DNA of 64,000 bases. It comes from Bdellovibrio bacteriovorus. Lineage in GTDB: Bacteria; Bdellovibrionota; Bdellovibrionia; Bdellovibrionales; Bdellovibrionaceae. Where the stretch lies: NCBI RefSeq assembly GCF_001592745.1, contig NZ_LUKD01000005.1, forward strand, positions 405,275-469,274, given 5' to 3'. Each line of letters starts with the position of its first letter. Within the stretch, counting starts at the first letter, position 1. Positions 33,233 through 41,442 of this stretch are shown here, one piece after another. The translations under genes and the position numbers were made by a program. Under the pieces are notes generated by a model. The model saw only the letters and a list, made by a program, of their open reading frames with translations. It was not told where the DNA came from and searched no databases.

Positions 33233-34325
33233 TCTTATTTGGCTCTTCCTCAGGCTGGGAGCCACCTCTTTTGGTGGCCCGGCTGCTCATATCGCCATGA
33301 TGGAGGAAGAGTTTGTTCATCGCCGTCAGTGGCTGACACGCGAAAAATTTCTGCATCTTCTGGGACTGACTCAACTTATTCCAGGTCCGAATTCGACCGA
33401 GATGGCCATGCATATTGGCTATACACGCGCAGGATGGAAAGGTTTCTTTTTAGCCGGTCTTTGCTTCATTCTGCCCGCCTACTTTCTAGTTTTAGGCGTC
33501 GCGGTTCTTTATCAAAGATACGCAAGTCTTCCTGACCTTCAAAGCTTTCTTCTAGGTGCGAAGTCCGTCGTTATTTCTGTTATCGCCCTGGCCCTGTGGC
33601 GTTTTTTAAAAAGCAGTTTTGAAGTTGAAAAGGCTCCGGATTTTTTTGCCTCCTCTTTCTGGAAAAAGAAACAAAATATTCTTCTGACCTTCATCTTTTT
33701 GGCAGCGCTGTACATGAAGTCGAAAGACGTTTCTGAAATCGTCATCCTTTTAAACTGTGGCTTGATTTCACTTTTTATTTCTCGCAGTCCTTCATTTCAC
33801 ACGCGAGAACTAGGAAGTTTATTTTGGGTGTTTTTAAAAATCGGATCCCTTCTGTTTGGAAGTGGATACGTCTTACTGAGCTTTTTAAAGACAGAGTTGA
33901 TTGAAAAAAGAAGCTGGATTACAGAGACCCAACTCTTGGATGGAATTCTTGTCGGACAATTCACTCCAGGTCCCGTTTTCACGACGGCGACTTTCTTAGG
34001 ATATTTAACCGATGGCTTCGCGGGTTCGCTCGTTGCTACGGTCGGAATCTTCCTGCCCGCCTTTGTATTCGTAGCCCTGACGATTCCTTTTTACTCGAAA
34101 CTCGAGTCTTCTTTCACCGTACGGATGATTTTGAATGGCGTGGTTGTCGGATCGCTGGGACTTCTCACCTACACTCTTATAGTCTTAGGTCGAGATGTCT
34201 TTACGAGTGGACTTCTGAGTGGGCTTGCTCTTATCGCATTTTTAGCGCTGATAAAAACAAAAACTCCCAGCTCTGTTTTGATTTTGTTAGGCGGATCTTT
34301 ATCCTATTTTTTCAGCAAAATTTAA
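33222..34325 (+). CDS. ChrA-type chromate/anion transporter
   Basis: A 367-residue inner-membrane protein with two homologous CHR halves. The first has GATSFGGPAAHIAMM and LIPGPNSTEMAMHIGY, the second FGSGYVLLSFL and FTPGPVFTTATFLGYL. About ten hydrophobic segments are visible. Named for chromate efflux, but many members probably move other anions. The start is GTG at 33222 inside the end of maeB, an arrangement suggesting coupled translation. No Shine-Dalgarno site is evident. Confidence 0.85.
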   Translation: MVSNLIWLFLRLGATSFGGPAAHIAMMEEEFVHRRQWLTREKFLHLLGLTQLIPGPNSTEMAMHIGYTRAGWKGFFLAGLCFILPAYFLVLGVAVLYQRYASLPDLQSFLLGAKSVVISVIALALWRFLKSSFEVEKAPDFFASSFWKKKQNILLTFIFLAALYMKSKDVSEIVILLNCGLISLFISRSPSFHTRELGSLFWVFLKIGSLLFGSGYVLLSFLKTELIEKRSWITETQLLDGILVGQFTPGPVFTTATFLGYLTDGFAGSLVATVGIFLPAFVFVALTIPFYSKLESSFTVRMILNGVVVGSLGLLTYTLIVLGRDVFTSGLLSGLALIAFLALIKTKTPSSVLILLGGSLSYFFSKI

Positions 34326-34410
34326 CTTTGTCGGCATTGTCAGTTGTGCTACTCTTAAGTCTAGGAGCTCCAAGAATCGGAGTGACATACTTCAGGGAGG
34401 ATTGTTTTAA

Positions 34411-35676
34411 TTGACTAATCAAGCCCATGTATCTGCCCAGGATAGAGTCATCGTCATCGGCGTCGGATTAAAGACCGAGCCACTCACCGAAATTAAAGAA
34501 AATCTATTGGAACTTGAAGAACTCGTCTCTGCCGCTGGCGGCGAAGTCGTGGGTTCTATTATTCAAGTTTTGCCTCAGTGGAATCCTGCGACCTTGATCG
34601 GCACAGGAAAGGTTGAGGAAGTGGCCGAAATGGTCCGCGACAGTCGCGCGAACATCGTCGTGATGGACCATCAGCTGTCTGGCGTTCAACAACGTAACTT
34701 AGCCCAAGTGGTGAAAGCCCGCGTGATCGACCGCAATCAATTGATTCTGGATATTTTCGCGCAACGTGCGCAGACCTTTGAAGGAAAACTTCAAGTGGAA
34801 CTTGCACAGTTGCTGGATCAGATGCCCCGCATGGTCGGTGCTTGGTTAGAATCTTTATCACGTCAAGGTGGTGGTATCGGAACTCGTGGTCCGGGTGAAA
34901 CCGCCCTTGAAAACGACCGCCGTCGCATCCGTGAGCGTGTTGCGATTATTAAGAAAAAACTTGAAGGTGTTCGCAAAAACCGCGCGCAACACAGGCAATC
35001 CCGACGTCGTCATGAGATCCCCTCCTTTGCCCTGATTGGCTACACGAACTCTGGAAAAAGCTCTTTGCTCAATCGGCTCACCGGGGCCCAAGTCATGGCA
35101 AAGAACCAAGTGTTTGCGACTTTGGATCCGACGACACGCAAAATCTTCTTACCCGACGGACCTCCCGGCGTTGTCACGGATACGGTGGGATTTATTCGCA
35201 AACTTCCCACACAGTTGATTGAGGCCTTTAAAGCAACACTGGAAGAATCTTCCGATGCCGATGTCCTTTTGCATGTTATTGATCTTTCTTCACCTAATAT
35301 GGAACGCCAGGTGGAAGTTGTTGAAGCCTTGATTAAAGAATTCAACTGGCAGGATAAAAAAATCATCCACGTGTACAACAAATGTGATGTCGCGCCTTTA
35401 GAAAGACAATTTAGAGTGAAACACTATCCACGTGTTTTTGTCAGCGCTTTAACTGGTCAAGGTATTGAACAGCTTAAAAAACTGATGGCGCAAACAGTGA
35501 GCGAGATGCAAACCGATGTGCAGCTTTACTTCCCACGTTCTGAAGAATACAAAATCTTTGATTTGGGACGAGAAGCGCAAATCACTCGCAAAGAGACAGC
35601 AACTGAAGGAACCGTGTGCTACACCCAACTGACTCCGTCACTGCTGAATCGTTGGAAAGACTATATCGTAAAATAA
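34411..35676 (+). CDS. hflX: GTPase HflX
   Basis: Ribosome-associated GTPase that splits or rescues stalled ribosomes. The HflX N-terminal domain has LIGTGKVEEVAEM and MVVDHQLS-like sequence (here IVVMDHQLSG), then GGGIGTRGPGETALENDRR and a helical linker. The G domain has G1 GYTNSGKSSL, G3 DTVGF and G4 NKCD. 421 residues is the normal size. The start is TTG at 34411, with AGGGAGG 11 bases upstream. Confidence 0.94.
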   Translation: MTNQAHVSAQDRVIVIGVGLKTEPLTEIKENLLELEELVSAAGGEVVGSIIQVLPQWNPATLIGTGKVEEVAEMVRDSRANIVVMDHQLSGVQQRNLAQVVKARVIDRNQLILDIFAQRAQTFEGKLQVELAQLLDQMPRMVGAWLESLSRQGGGIGTRGPGETALENDRRRIRERVAIIKKKLEGVRKNRAQHRQSRRRHEIPSFALIGYTNSGKSSLLNRLTGAQVMAKNQVFATLDPTTRKIFLPDGPPGVVTDTVGFIRKLPTQLIEAFKATLEESSDADVLLHVIDLSSPNMERQVEVVEALIKEFNWQDKKIIHVYNKCDVAPLERQFRVKHYPRVFVSALTGQGIEQLKKLMAQTVSEMQTDVQLYFPRSEEYKIFDLGREAQITRKETATEGTVCYTQLTPSLLNRWKDYIVK

Positions 35677-35682
35677 TGAACG

Positions 35683-35709
35683 TCTGCTCCTGGGACACTC
35701 TGGAGCAGA
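35683..35709 (+). terminator. Stem-loop after hflX
   Basis: TCTGCTCC and GGAGCAGA form 8 perfect pairs around 11 bases, 7 bases after the stop codon, followed by ATCTTTCC. The T-tract is poor. Confidence 0.5.
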
Positions 35710-35791
35710 ATCTTTCCTAAAGCCCGACCTAGGTCTTTAACTATGCCCACTTTTTCCTTAATGTTCAGAAGCACTCACCGATAAGGCCAAG

Positions 35792-36925
35792 GTGAGGCTA
35801 TTCTTATTTGCATTTCTTTTTACGATTTTAATGACCGACGCCGCAAGAGCTCAGCACGCCTGCATTAATGATAAAGGTGGCATTAAAGGCGTTCAAAGCC
35901 AGTCTATTAATAAATCCTTTGAAAGCTCGAGAGATCCTTTAACTTTGGATTATCAACTGAGCACGAATGGCATGCCTCGAACTCCCGGGTACTGTGCCCG
36001 CTGCGCGACTGCGAAACCCAATCAAGTTCAGGCCTTAACCGATCATCTTCAACAGGTGGTCGCAGAGGTTACACAGACAAAGAAAATCAAACGCTCTTGC
36101 ATTGAGGCCTCCCTTCAACGCGAAGTTGGTAACACCGGTTACACTTGCACCGGTGGAACAAAAAAAGCCTTTGATAATGCAGGATCATCAGCTCCCTGCC
36201 TCAACCAGAATGTCGTCAACTTCATTCAGTTCGCACTTAACAAAGCAATCAACTGCCTGTCGACAGGAAGAGATCCTATCGACAGTCGTTTCATTCTTAA
36301 AAAAATCAATAATGAAACGGCCTTTAACTTTTTCTTGGCCTACAACGGCGGCGTCGGAATCGGACAACTGACATCGAATCCCGTGAAAGAAATCGCGGGC
36401 TGGAAGGAAGGTAAAACCTTCCATGAAGGTAATGCTAAGCATGTCCTTGAAGGTGTTTTAGACAGCGCCAACCCAGCTTGTGCTCCGTTTGCTGAGATTT
36501 TAAAAAATGAAGATGAAAAGGCTCCACCCCTTCCCGGCTCTCCAAAAAATTACTGTAAGTGGGTTAGCCCTGGCGAAGGTATCGGTCGAAATTTAATCTA
36601 TGCCTTAGGTTATTATGTCTATATGCGCGACGACGTGATCCGTCCAGCGATTGAGAAGCGCGCGCCTAACATGGCTAAGAACAGCGACCTTGTAAACTAT
36701 TTTACCTTAGTAGCTTACGGCCCTGGCGGCCCAGCGCAATCATTAGCCATGATTAAAAACTTCCGCCTTTCTAACAAGTCCAACCCGCAGGATATAAGAA
36801 CTAAGATTCTTAAAAACAGCGGCTACGTCAATCAGACTGAACAGAAGATGTTAGAACTTTTGGGACACTTAAAAGAAGAACCATATTCCGCTGACGACAA
36901 GAAAGGAAATACATGTATCGAATAA
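35792..36925 (+). CDS. Exported lysozyme-fold (lytic transglycosylase-like) protein
   Basis: A 377-residue protein with a signal peptide (about residues 1-20, ending RAQ). The segment KKINNETAFNFFLAYNGGVGIGQLT (about 170-194) matches the core of SLT-type transglycosylases: a catalytic Glu followed by a Gly-rich turn and GxGQLT. The surrounding protein has many Cys and little else in common with known families. Peptidoglycan cleavage in self or prey wall is the likely role, by inference. GTG start at 35792 with AAGG 5 bases upstream. It overlaps the next small exported gene by 13 bp. Confidence 0.6.
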   Translation: MRLFLFAFLFTILMTDAARAQHACINDKGGIKGVQSQSINKSFESSRDPLTLDYQLSTNGMPRTPGYCARCATAKPNQVQALTDHLQQVVAEVTQTKKIKRSCIEASLQREVGNTGYTCTGGTKKAFDNAGSSAPCLNQNVVNFIQFALNKAINCLSTGRDPIDSRFILKKINNETAFNFFLAYNGGVGIGQLTSNPVKEIAGWKEGKTFHEGNAKHVLEGVLDSANPACAPFAEILKNEDEKAPPLPGSPKNYCKWVSPGEGIGRNLIYALGYYVYMRDDVIRPAIEKRAPNMAKNSDLVNYFTLVAYGPGGPAQSLAMIKNFRLSNKSNPQDIRTKILKNSGYVNQTEQKMLELLGHLKEEPYSADDKKGNTCIE

Positions 36926-37332
36926 TCCTTCTTGTCTGCTTTCTGTACACTCCGGCTTTTGCTAAAAACAAGACTGTTCAGGATTTTTACACCGAATCCG
37001 AAACCCTACTGCAAAAAGCACAGTCAGCAAAAACACTTCAGGAAAAACAGAGTCATCTAAAGTCTTTGGAAAAATCCTTGAAAGCGTCTTTGCAAGAATA
37101 CGAAAAAGAAAATCCCGAAGAAGCCAAGGGCGAAGAAAAAGAAGTGTCTTTACTTGAAAGCACTCTAGAGCCTGTTTTTGAATTGAAAGACAAAAAGTCC
37201 CTGACACCCAAAGACTGCGAATCAAAAAAACAATTTATCATCACCGGCGACAGCATGGGACGCCCCGAAGAAGCGCCACGAACAAAAACAGCGCAAGAGG
37301 CCTTGCGCTGGATCGATGTTCTTTGCAAATAA
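36913..37332 (+). CDS. Small exported protein, probable partner of the lysozyme-like protein
   Basis: A 139-residue protein with a signal peptide (residues 1-17, ending AFA). The mature part is a charged, probably coiled-coil helix (about 25-85, rich in Lys, Glu, Gln and Leu), then a short Cys-bearing C-terminal domain (PKDCESKKQFIITGDSMG). No family recognised. The start codon lies inside the upstream gene, so the two are translated together. Confidence 0.6.
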   Translation: MYRIILLVCFLYTPAFAKNKTVQDFYTESETLLQKAQSAKTLQEKQSHLKSLEKSLKASLQEYEKENPEEAKGEEKEVSLLESTLEPVFELKDKKSLTPKDCESKKQFIITGDSMGRPEEAPRTKTAQEALRWIDVLCK

Positions 37333-37340
37333 TTTAAATA

Positions 37341-37811
37341 TCAGCCTTGCTTCTGTTTAAGACGATGTTCACGACGGGTTTTCGCAGCTTCGAAACGGCG
37401 ACGATCGTCGTCTGTCTCTACAGTTAAAGCTGGAATTTCAGTAGGCTTCCCGTTAGAACCCAGGGCCACGAATGTACAATAAGCCGAAGCGGTATGAAAT
37501 GTTTCGCCCGTTTTAGGATTTTCCGCATCGACACGAACGCCGACTTCCATAGAAGTTCTTGAAGTGTAATTCACACTCGCCTTCAGATTCACCACCCAGC
37601 CTTTATAGACTGGAGCTACGAAATCCAAACGATCAATACTCGCAGTTACAACTTCTTTATTAGAATGTCTTTGCGCTGCAATTGCGGCGGCGATATCGAT
37701 CCAGGACATGATCGTTCCACCAAAGATAGTCCCTAAAGAATTCGTATGAGAGGGTAAAACCAATTGAGTCATGATGACTTGAGAAGCGGAAACAGGCTTG
37801 GCGTTTTTCAA
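37341..37811 (-). CDS. Acyl-CoA thioesterase (hotdog fold, YciA/BACH type)
   Basis: A 156-residue cytosolic thioesterase that hydrolyses acyl-CoA. MTQLVLPSHTNSLGTIFGGTIMSWIDIAAAIAA is the family signature, with the catalytic Asp in SWIDIA. VTASIDRLDFVAPVYKGWV and a basic tail follow. I chose TTG at 37811 with GAAGGGAA 7 bases upstream. A TTG at 37838 is in frame but falls in the T-tract of the previous gene's terminator. It fits the other fatty-acyl-CoA genes in the window. Confidence 0.88.
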   Translation of the reverse strand: MKNAKPVSASQVIMTQLVLPSHTNSLGTIFGGTIMSWIDIAAAIAAQRHSNKEVVTASIDRLDFVAPVYKGWVVNLKASVNYTSRTSMEVGVRVDAENPKTGETFHTASAYCTFVALGSNGKPTEIPALTVETDDDRRRFEAAKTRREHRLKQKQG

Positions 37812-37827
37812 AGTTGAGTTCCCTTCA

Positions 37828-37879
37828 GAAAAAAACAAAGCGCAGGATAGCTTAGACCAAAGTCACCGCCGCCTGCGCT
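37828..37879 (-). terminator. Terminator of the LuxR-type gene
   Basis: On the minus strand AGCGCAGG and CCTGCGCT pair across a 25-base loop and are followed by TTGTTTTTTTCTG. It lies 25 bases past the stop codon at 37904. Confidence 0.6.
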
Positions 37880-37903
37880 CTTAGAAATCCTAATCAATTA
37901 AGA

Positions 37904-38299
37904 TTAGATTCCACCCATACCGATGTCAGAATTACCACCACGGTTCAATCCGCCACCTGGAAGAGTTGTAGTACCACCCGCAACTGTCGCAGATCCTGCT
38001 GGGATCGTTTGAGTCGCGTTGTTATTGAATGCAGTCGCTGCAGCTGCACTTTGGTTGTTGTTTTCAGCGCGAACTTCGCTCTCAACAAAACCAAGGTGAG
38101 GTAAGCACCATACGATCAACTGTGCACGAGACTTAACATTCATTTTTTTATAAATGTTTGTGAGGTGAAATTTTACTGTTTTTTCAGTAACAAAAAGCTG
38201 ATTCGCAACTTCCTTGTTGGACAAGCCCTTTGAAACAAGTTCAGCAACTTCTGCCTCTCTGTTTGAAAGACCTTTTTGAATGAGGACATCTCTGAGCAT
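37904..38299 (-). CDS. Stand-alone LuxR-type HTH protein with Gly/Asn-rich tail
   Basis: A 131-residue protein. Residues 8-65 form a complete LuxR/NarL HTH (LSNREAEVAELVSKGLSNKE then EKTVKFHLTNIYKKM). There is no receiver domain in front. After residue 75 the chain is low complexity (Asn, Ala, Thr, Gly) and ends NRGGNSDIGMGGI. It should bind DNA; how it is activated is unclear. It diverges from cheY with a 204-bp gap between starts. Confidence 0.85.
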   Translation of the reverse strand: MLRDVLIQKGLSNREAEVAELVSKGLSNKEVANQLFVTEKTVKFHLTNIYKKMNVKSRAQLIVWCLPHLGFVESEVRAENNNQSAAAATAFNNNATQTIPAGSATVAGGTTTLPGGGLNRGGNSDIGMGGI

Positions 38300-38435
38300 C
38301 CTTGCTCCCTCCCGCTAAATTGTTTTTAAATCCGTCTAAACCTTGTACGCCACCCAGGACTCATGTCCAAAAAGTAGCACGACCACCTGTAATAAAGTCT
38401 GACAACAATTTTTAGAATTCGCAATAGGTTTGGAC

Positions 38436-38455
38436 TCTAGTTTTAAAAAACTAGA
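38436..38455. other. Perfect hairpin upstream of cheY
   Basis: TCTAGTTT and AAACTAGA pair around TAAA, about 50 bases before the cheY start. It could be an operator for the divergent LuxR-type protein or a leader hairpin. The purpose is not shown by the sequence. Confidence 0.4.
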
Positions 38456-38503
38456 CCGATATGTATGGTGATTTTACAGGGTTTCACCTTTTCAGGAGAT
38501 ATT

Positions 38504-38929
38504 ATGTTTCCCACAAATACGAAGTTTTTGGTCGTCGATGACTTCGCAACTATGCGAAAAATCATTAAAAAAGTGCTAAACGAGCTAGGTTACACAAACG
38601 TCGAGGAAGCCGACGACGGTAAAACAGCCTTACCAATGATCCAGGCTGCAAATGATGCAGGACAGCCTTACGGCTTTATCATCTCGGACTGGAATATGCC
38701 AGGAATGCAAGGTATCGACCTTTTGAAGGCTTGCAAAGCCGATCCTCGCTTTAAGTCTACTCCTTTCATGCTTGTAACAGCAGAGTCTGAACAAAAGCAC
38801 ATCCTTGAAGCTGCGAAAGCCGGCGTATCTGATTACGTTGTGAAACCTTTCAATTCGGCGACGCTTAAAGGAAAAATGGAGCGCGTTTGGGCGAAACACA
38901 ATCCTTCTTCACAAGCTAAAGCTTCTTAA
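38504..38929 (+). CDS. cheY: CheY-type single-domain response regulator
   Basis: A 141-residue receiver domain with no output domain. The acidic pocket is Asp12-Asp13 (VVDDF), the phospho-acceptor Asp62 (IISDWNMPG), with Thr in LVTAES and Lys in VVKPFN. The DWNMPGM and TMRKI sequence is closest to chemotaxis CheY. AGGAG lies 6 bases before the ATG. It is followed 15 bp on by cheX, whose product should dephosphorylate it. Confidence 0.92.
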   Translation: MFPTNTKFLVVDDFATMRKIIKKVLNELGYTNVEEADDGKTALPMIQAANDAGQPYGFIISDWNMPGMQGIDLLKACKADPRFKSTPFMLVTAESEQKHILEAAKAGVSDYVVKPFNSATLKGKMERVWAKHNPSSQAKAS

Positions 38930-38944
38930 GAGCTGGAGTTATAA

Positions 38945-39445
38945 ATGTCAGCTGCACCAAAAGTGGAAACACTCAATCCCCTTTTCGACAAACGTCTTAT
39001 CAATGCGTTCGTCGACGGGGTTATTAAAACTTTAAAAACCATGGCGCAAACAGATGCATCTCCAGGCAAGCCCTTCATCGAACCTCAGTTCGTTTTGAAA
39101 GGTGAAATCGCAGGGATGGTCGGCATGGTGGCTCCTCCTCTTAAAGGAACTCTTCTGATCTCTTACGGCAAAGACAGTATCTTCCATATTTTGGAAAACA
39201 TGCTGGGCGAAAAGTACACGACGATTAATGGCGAAGTGTCTGATGCTGTCGGCGAAATGACGAACATGATCTATGGATCTGCTAAAACGACATTGAACCA
39301 ATTGGGTTACAATTTCGAAATGGCAATTCCAACAGTGATCTCAGGTGACTTTAAAATCAGCCACGCTGATAAAGGCGCTACCCTGGTTATTCCTTTTAAT
39401 CTTACCAACGGCTCTACTTTCTATGTGGAGATAACGGTTCAATAA
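38945..39445 (+). CDS. cheX: CheX-like CheY-P phosphatase
   Basis: A 166-residue protein of the CheC/CheX/FliY group. The phosphatase-type motif is Glu104-x2-Asn107 in GEVSDAVGEMTNMIYGSAK, as in CheX, with a single copy as expected for CheX. GKPFIEPQFVLKGE and GTLLISYGKDSIFHILENML are also family-like. It sits between cheY and a degenerate HD-GYP gene, with its stop codon overlapping the start of the latter. Confidence 0.85.
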   Translation: MSAAPKVETLNPLFDKRLINAFVDGVIKTLKTMAQTDASPGKPFIEPQFVLKGEIAGMVGMVAPPLKGTLLISYGKDSIFHILENMLGEKYTTINGEVSDAVGEMTNMIYGSAKTTLNQLGYNFEMAIPTVISGDFKISHADKGATLVIPFNLTNGSTFYVEITVQ

Positions 39446-40824
39446 TGAAACCCAATTCAGGTTCTACTGTTGATGTTCTCATCGGGAGTCCCCGGGACTC
39501 CTTCTGGGAAACAGTCAAAGTAGTCCTGAAAGGGTATTATCCCTACCAGCTCAAACACTTTCGCAGTGTTGATGAAGCTTTAGAAACCACCTCTGACACT
39601 TTCACTCCGGTCTTAGCGCTTATCGATGGTCAAGATGGCACTGCAAAAACCAATGAATGGGTGCAGTCCACAAAAATGAATTATCCCGACAGTCATGTGA
39701 TTGTTCTGCACTCTTCAGCCGCTCCTCTTGATTTTAACGTCGTGAAAAAAAATGGCGCGGATGAAATCATGCACATCAATTTTGACCGAGAGTTTATTTC
39801 CGACGTTATTCTGCAGCTGGCACCGATTGAAATGGAAGGCGATAATATTCCTATTACCTCGTTAATGCCCGTGGATTTGCGCGATATGGAAGCGCAGGTC
39901 ACCATCAACTTTGATGTCTATGTTCACCTCCCCGCCAATCATCGCTCCGTGTGTATGCGAAAAGCGGGAGACGTGGTTGACGAAAAACATCTGGATAAGT
40001 TCAAAGCCTTAAAACAACAGATGTACATTAAGAAGACGCAGATGAAAGCCTTCTTTGAGTACGCTCGCACGGTGATGAGCTTGCGCAACATTCCGTTGCC
40101 AGTCTCGATGACTGAAAAATTTCATCGCTCGAAAAAAGCCATTTACGAAATCATGGCGCAATTTCTTAATGGAGCTGCCACAGATTACTCTGAAGGTAAG
40201 ATGATCTTGGAAAGATGCCGCAACATCATCGCGGATTTTGAACTTACCAAAGACATGGATGCTCCTGCTATCTTCGATGAGATCTTCCGTTTTACAGGTA
40301 ACACGCGCACGCTTTATCATGACTGCATCTGTCTTTCAGCTTACGCGGCATATTTCGCCCAGCTTCTAGGCTGGAGTGCCGAGAAGCGCGAAAGTGCCGC
40401 AATTGCAGGACTCTTGCACAACATCGGGCTTTCACAGATGCCCCCGACGGTGGGAGATAAGTCGGTGAAAGACTTTTCTGCCGAAGAACTCCAAGCGTAC
40501 CACTTTTATCCTGAGCGCTCGGTCAACATGGTGAAGGCTAAAAAAGTCCCCTTGCCTCAAGAGATCGCCGACGCCATTGGACAGCACCGTGAAAACAACC
40601 TCGGTACCGGTTTTCCAAAAAAACTGAAAGCAGAAGACATTTCTGAGTTCGGTAAATTAATGGCCTTAGCCTATCGTTTTCATGAAATGACGGCTCTTCA
40701 AGACGGCCGCCAAGCGACAGCTCCTGTTCAAGCCATGACCCTGCTTAAAGAAAATGCTTTAAGTGGCAATGGTGAACTGGATTTATTGATGACCACCCAG
40801 GTCTTCAAAAAATTTAAAGCGTAA
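39445..40824 (+). CDS. Receiver-like / degenerate HD-GYP protein
   Basis: A 459-residue protein. Residues 8-125 look like a receiver domain with Asp61 in LALIDGQDG. From about 285 an HD-GYP-type domain follows: His292 (TLYHDCI), then HN in place of HD (LLHNIG, His325-Asn326), His353 (YHFYPER), His381 (GQHRENN) and GFP in place of GYP (GTGFP, 387-391). Loss of the HD aspartate, a metal ligand in active enzymes, suggests no or altered cyclic-di-GMP hydrolysis. It is the third gene of the cheY-cheX operon. Its 3' end overlaps the convergent RDD gene by 42 bp. Confidence 0.8.
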   Translation: MKPNSGSTVDVLIGSPRDSFWETVKVVLKGYYPYQLKHFRSVDEALETTSDTFTPVLALIDGQDGTAKTNEWVQSTKMNYPDSHVIVLHSSAAPLDFNVVKKNGADEIMHINFDREFISDVILQLAPIEMEGDNIPITSLMPVDLRDMEAQVTINFDVYVHLPANHRSVCMRKAGDVVDEKHLDKFKALKQQMYIKKTQMKAFFEYARTVMSLRNIPLPVSMTEKFHRSKKAIYEIMAQFLNGAATDYSEGKMILERCRNIIADFELTKDMDAPAIFDEIFRFTGNTRTLYHDCICLSAYAAYFAQLLGWSAEKRESAAIAGLLHNIGLSQMPPTVGDKSVKDFSAEELQAYHFYPERSVNMVKAKKVPLPQEIADAIGQHRENNLGTGFPKKLKAEDISEFGKLMALAYRFHEMTALQDGRQATAPVQAMTLLKENALSGNGELDLLMTTQVFKKFKA

Positions 40825-41442
40825 AGACTCTTCCGGCTCCGGCATATACTCCGACATATCTTCCATATAATCCGTCGCCACGATATCGCGCAGATCAACT
40901 TGCTTATTCTGCCAATCCATCACTCGTAAGACGGCCGCCGAAGACACCAACCCCTCATAGACGTAAAGGAAAATTAAAAGACTTCCCGTCACCCAACGCA
41001 CATTCGCACGGCTGGAACGGGGCTTAAACTGAACAACCCGTGTTTCTGCCACCCAATCCGCCAAATGAGTGCGATCGTATCTGAAAAAAGCCAGAGCATA
41101 AACAGCCCACGAAAAGAAGAATGTCAGTCGTTCTGTCAAAGGGCGCAATACACACTGACGCCAATCCAAGGCTTCGTTCGGATGAGAGAACGGCACCACC
41201 TTTAAACCCATAAACCATTTCCCGGGCGTTGCTTGCATCATTACCAAGAAAATGAACTCGTAAATAGCCGGAATTAAAAACATCAACCCTAAAGTGTAAA
41301 AAGAAACCGGCACGGGGTCGTCCGTAAAGATCAAAAGAAAAAAAGATTTTAGAAATGGAATATAAAAAATCAAGCGAACGGCTTGGTCTATGCCTTGAGC
41401 AATCAAACGACGGAAAGTACTTGGCACATAAACGTTATCCAT
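40783..41442 (-). CDS. RDD family membrane protein
   Basis: A 219-residue inner-membrane protein. RRLIAQGIDQAVRLIF opens the RDD domain (Arg, then Asp), and TPGKWFMGLKVV and RPLTERLTFFF follow, with several hydrophobic segments up to about 165. A soluble acidic tail ends EPEESLRFKFFEDLGGHQ. Members are putative transporters of unknown substrate. ATG at 41442 has AAGGA 7 bases upstream; it overlaps the cca stop by 8 bp, so it is co-transcribed with cca. Confidence 0.85.
   Translation of the reverse strand: MDNVYVPSTFRRLIAQGIDQAVRLIFYIPFLKSFFLLIFTDDPVPVSFYTLGLMFLIPAIYEFIFLVMMQATPGKWFMGLKVVPFSHPNEALDWRQCVLRPLTERLTFFFSWAVYALAFFRYDRTHLADWVAETRVVQFKPRSSRANVRWVTGSLLIFLYVYEGLVSSAAVLRVMDWQNKQVDLRDIVATDYMEDMSEYMPEPEESLRFKFFEDLGGHQ

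Noticed and set aside
38400..38503. Flagellar sigma28 promoter before cheY
   Set aside because: TAAAGTCT and a CCGATAT word are both present but not at the required spacing from one another.
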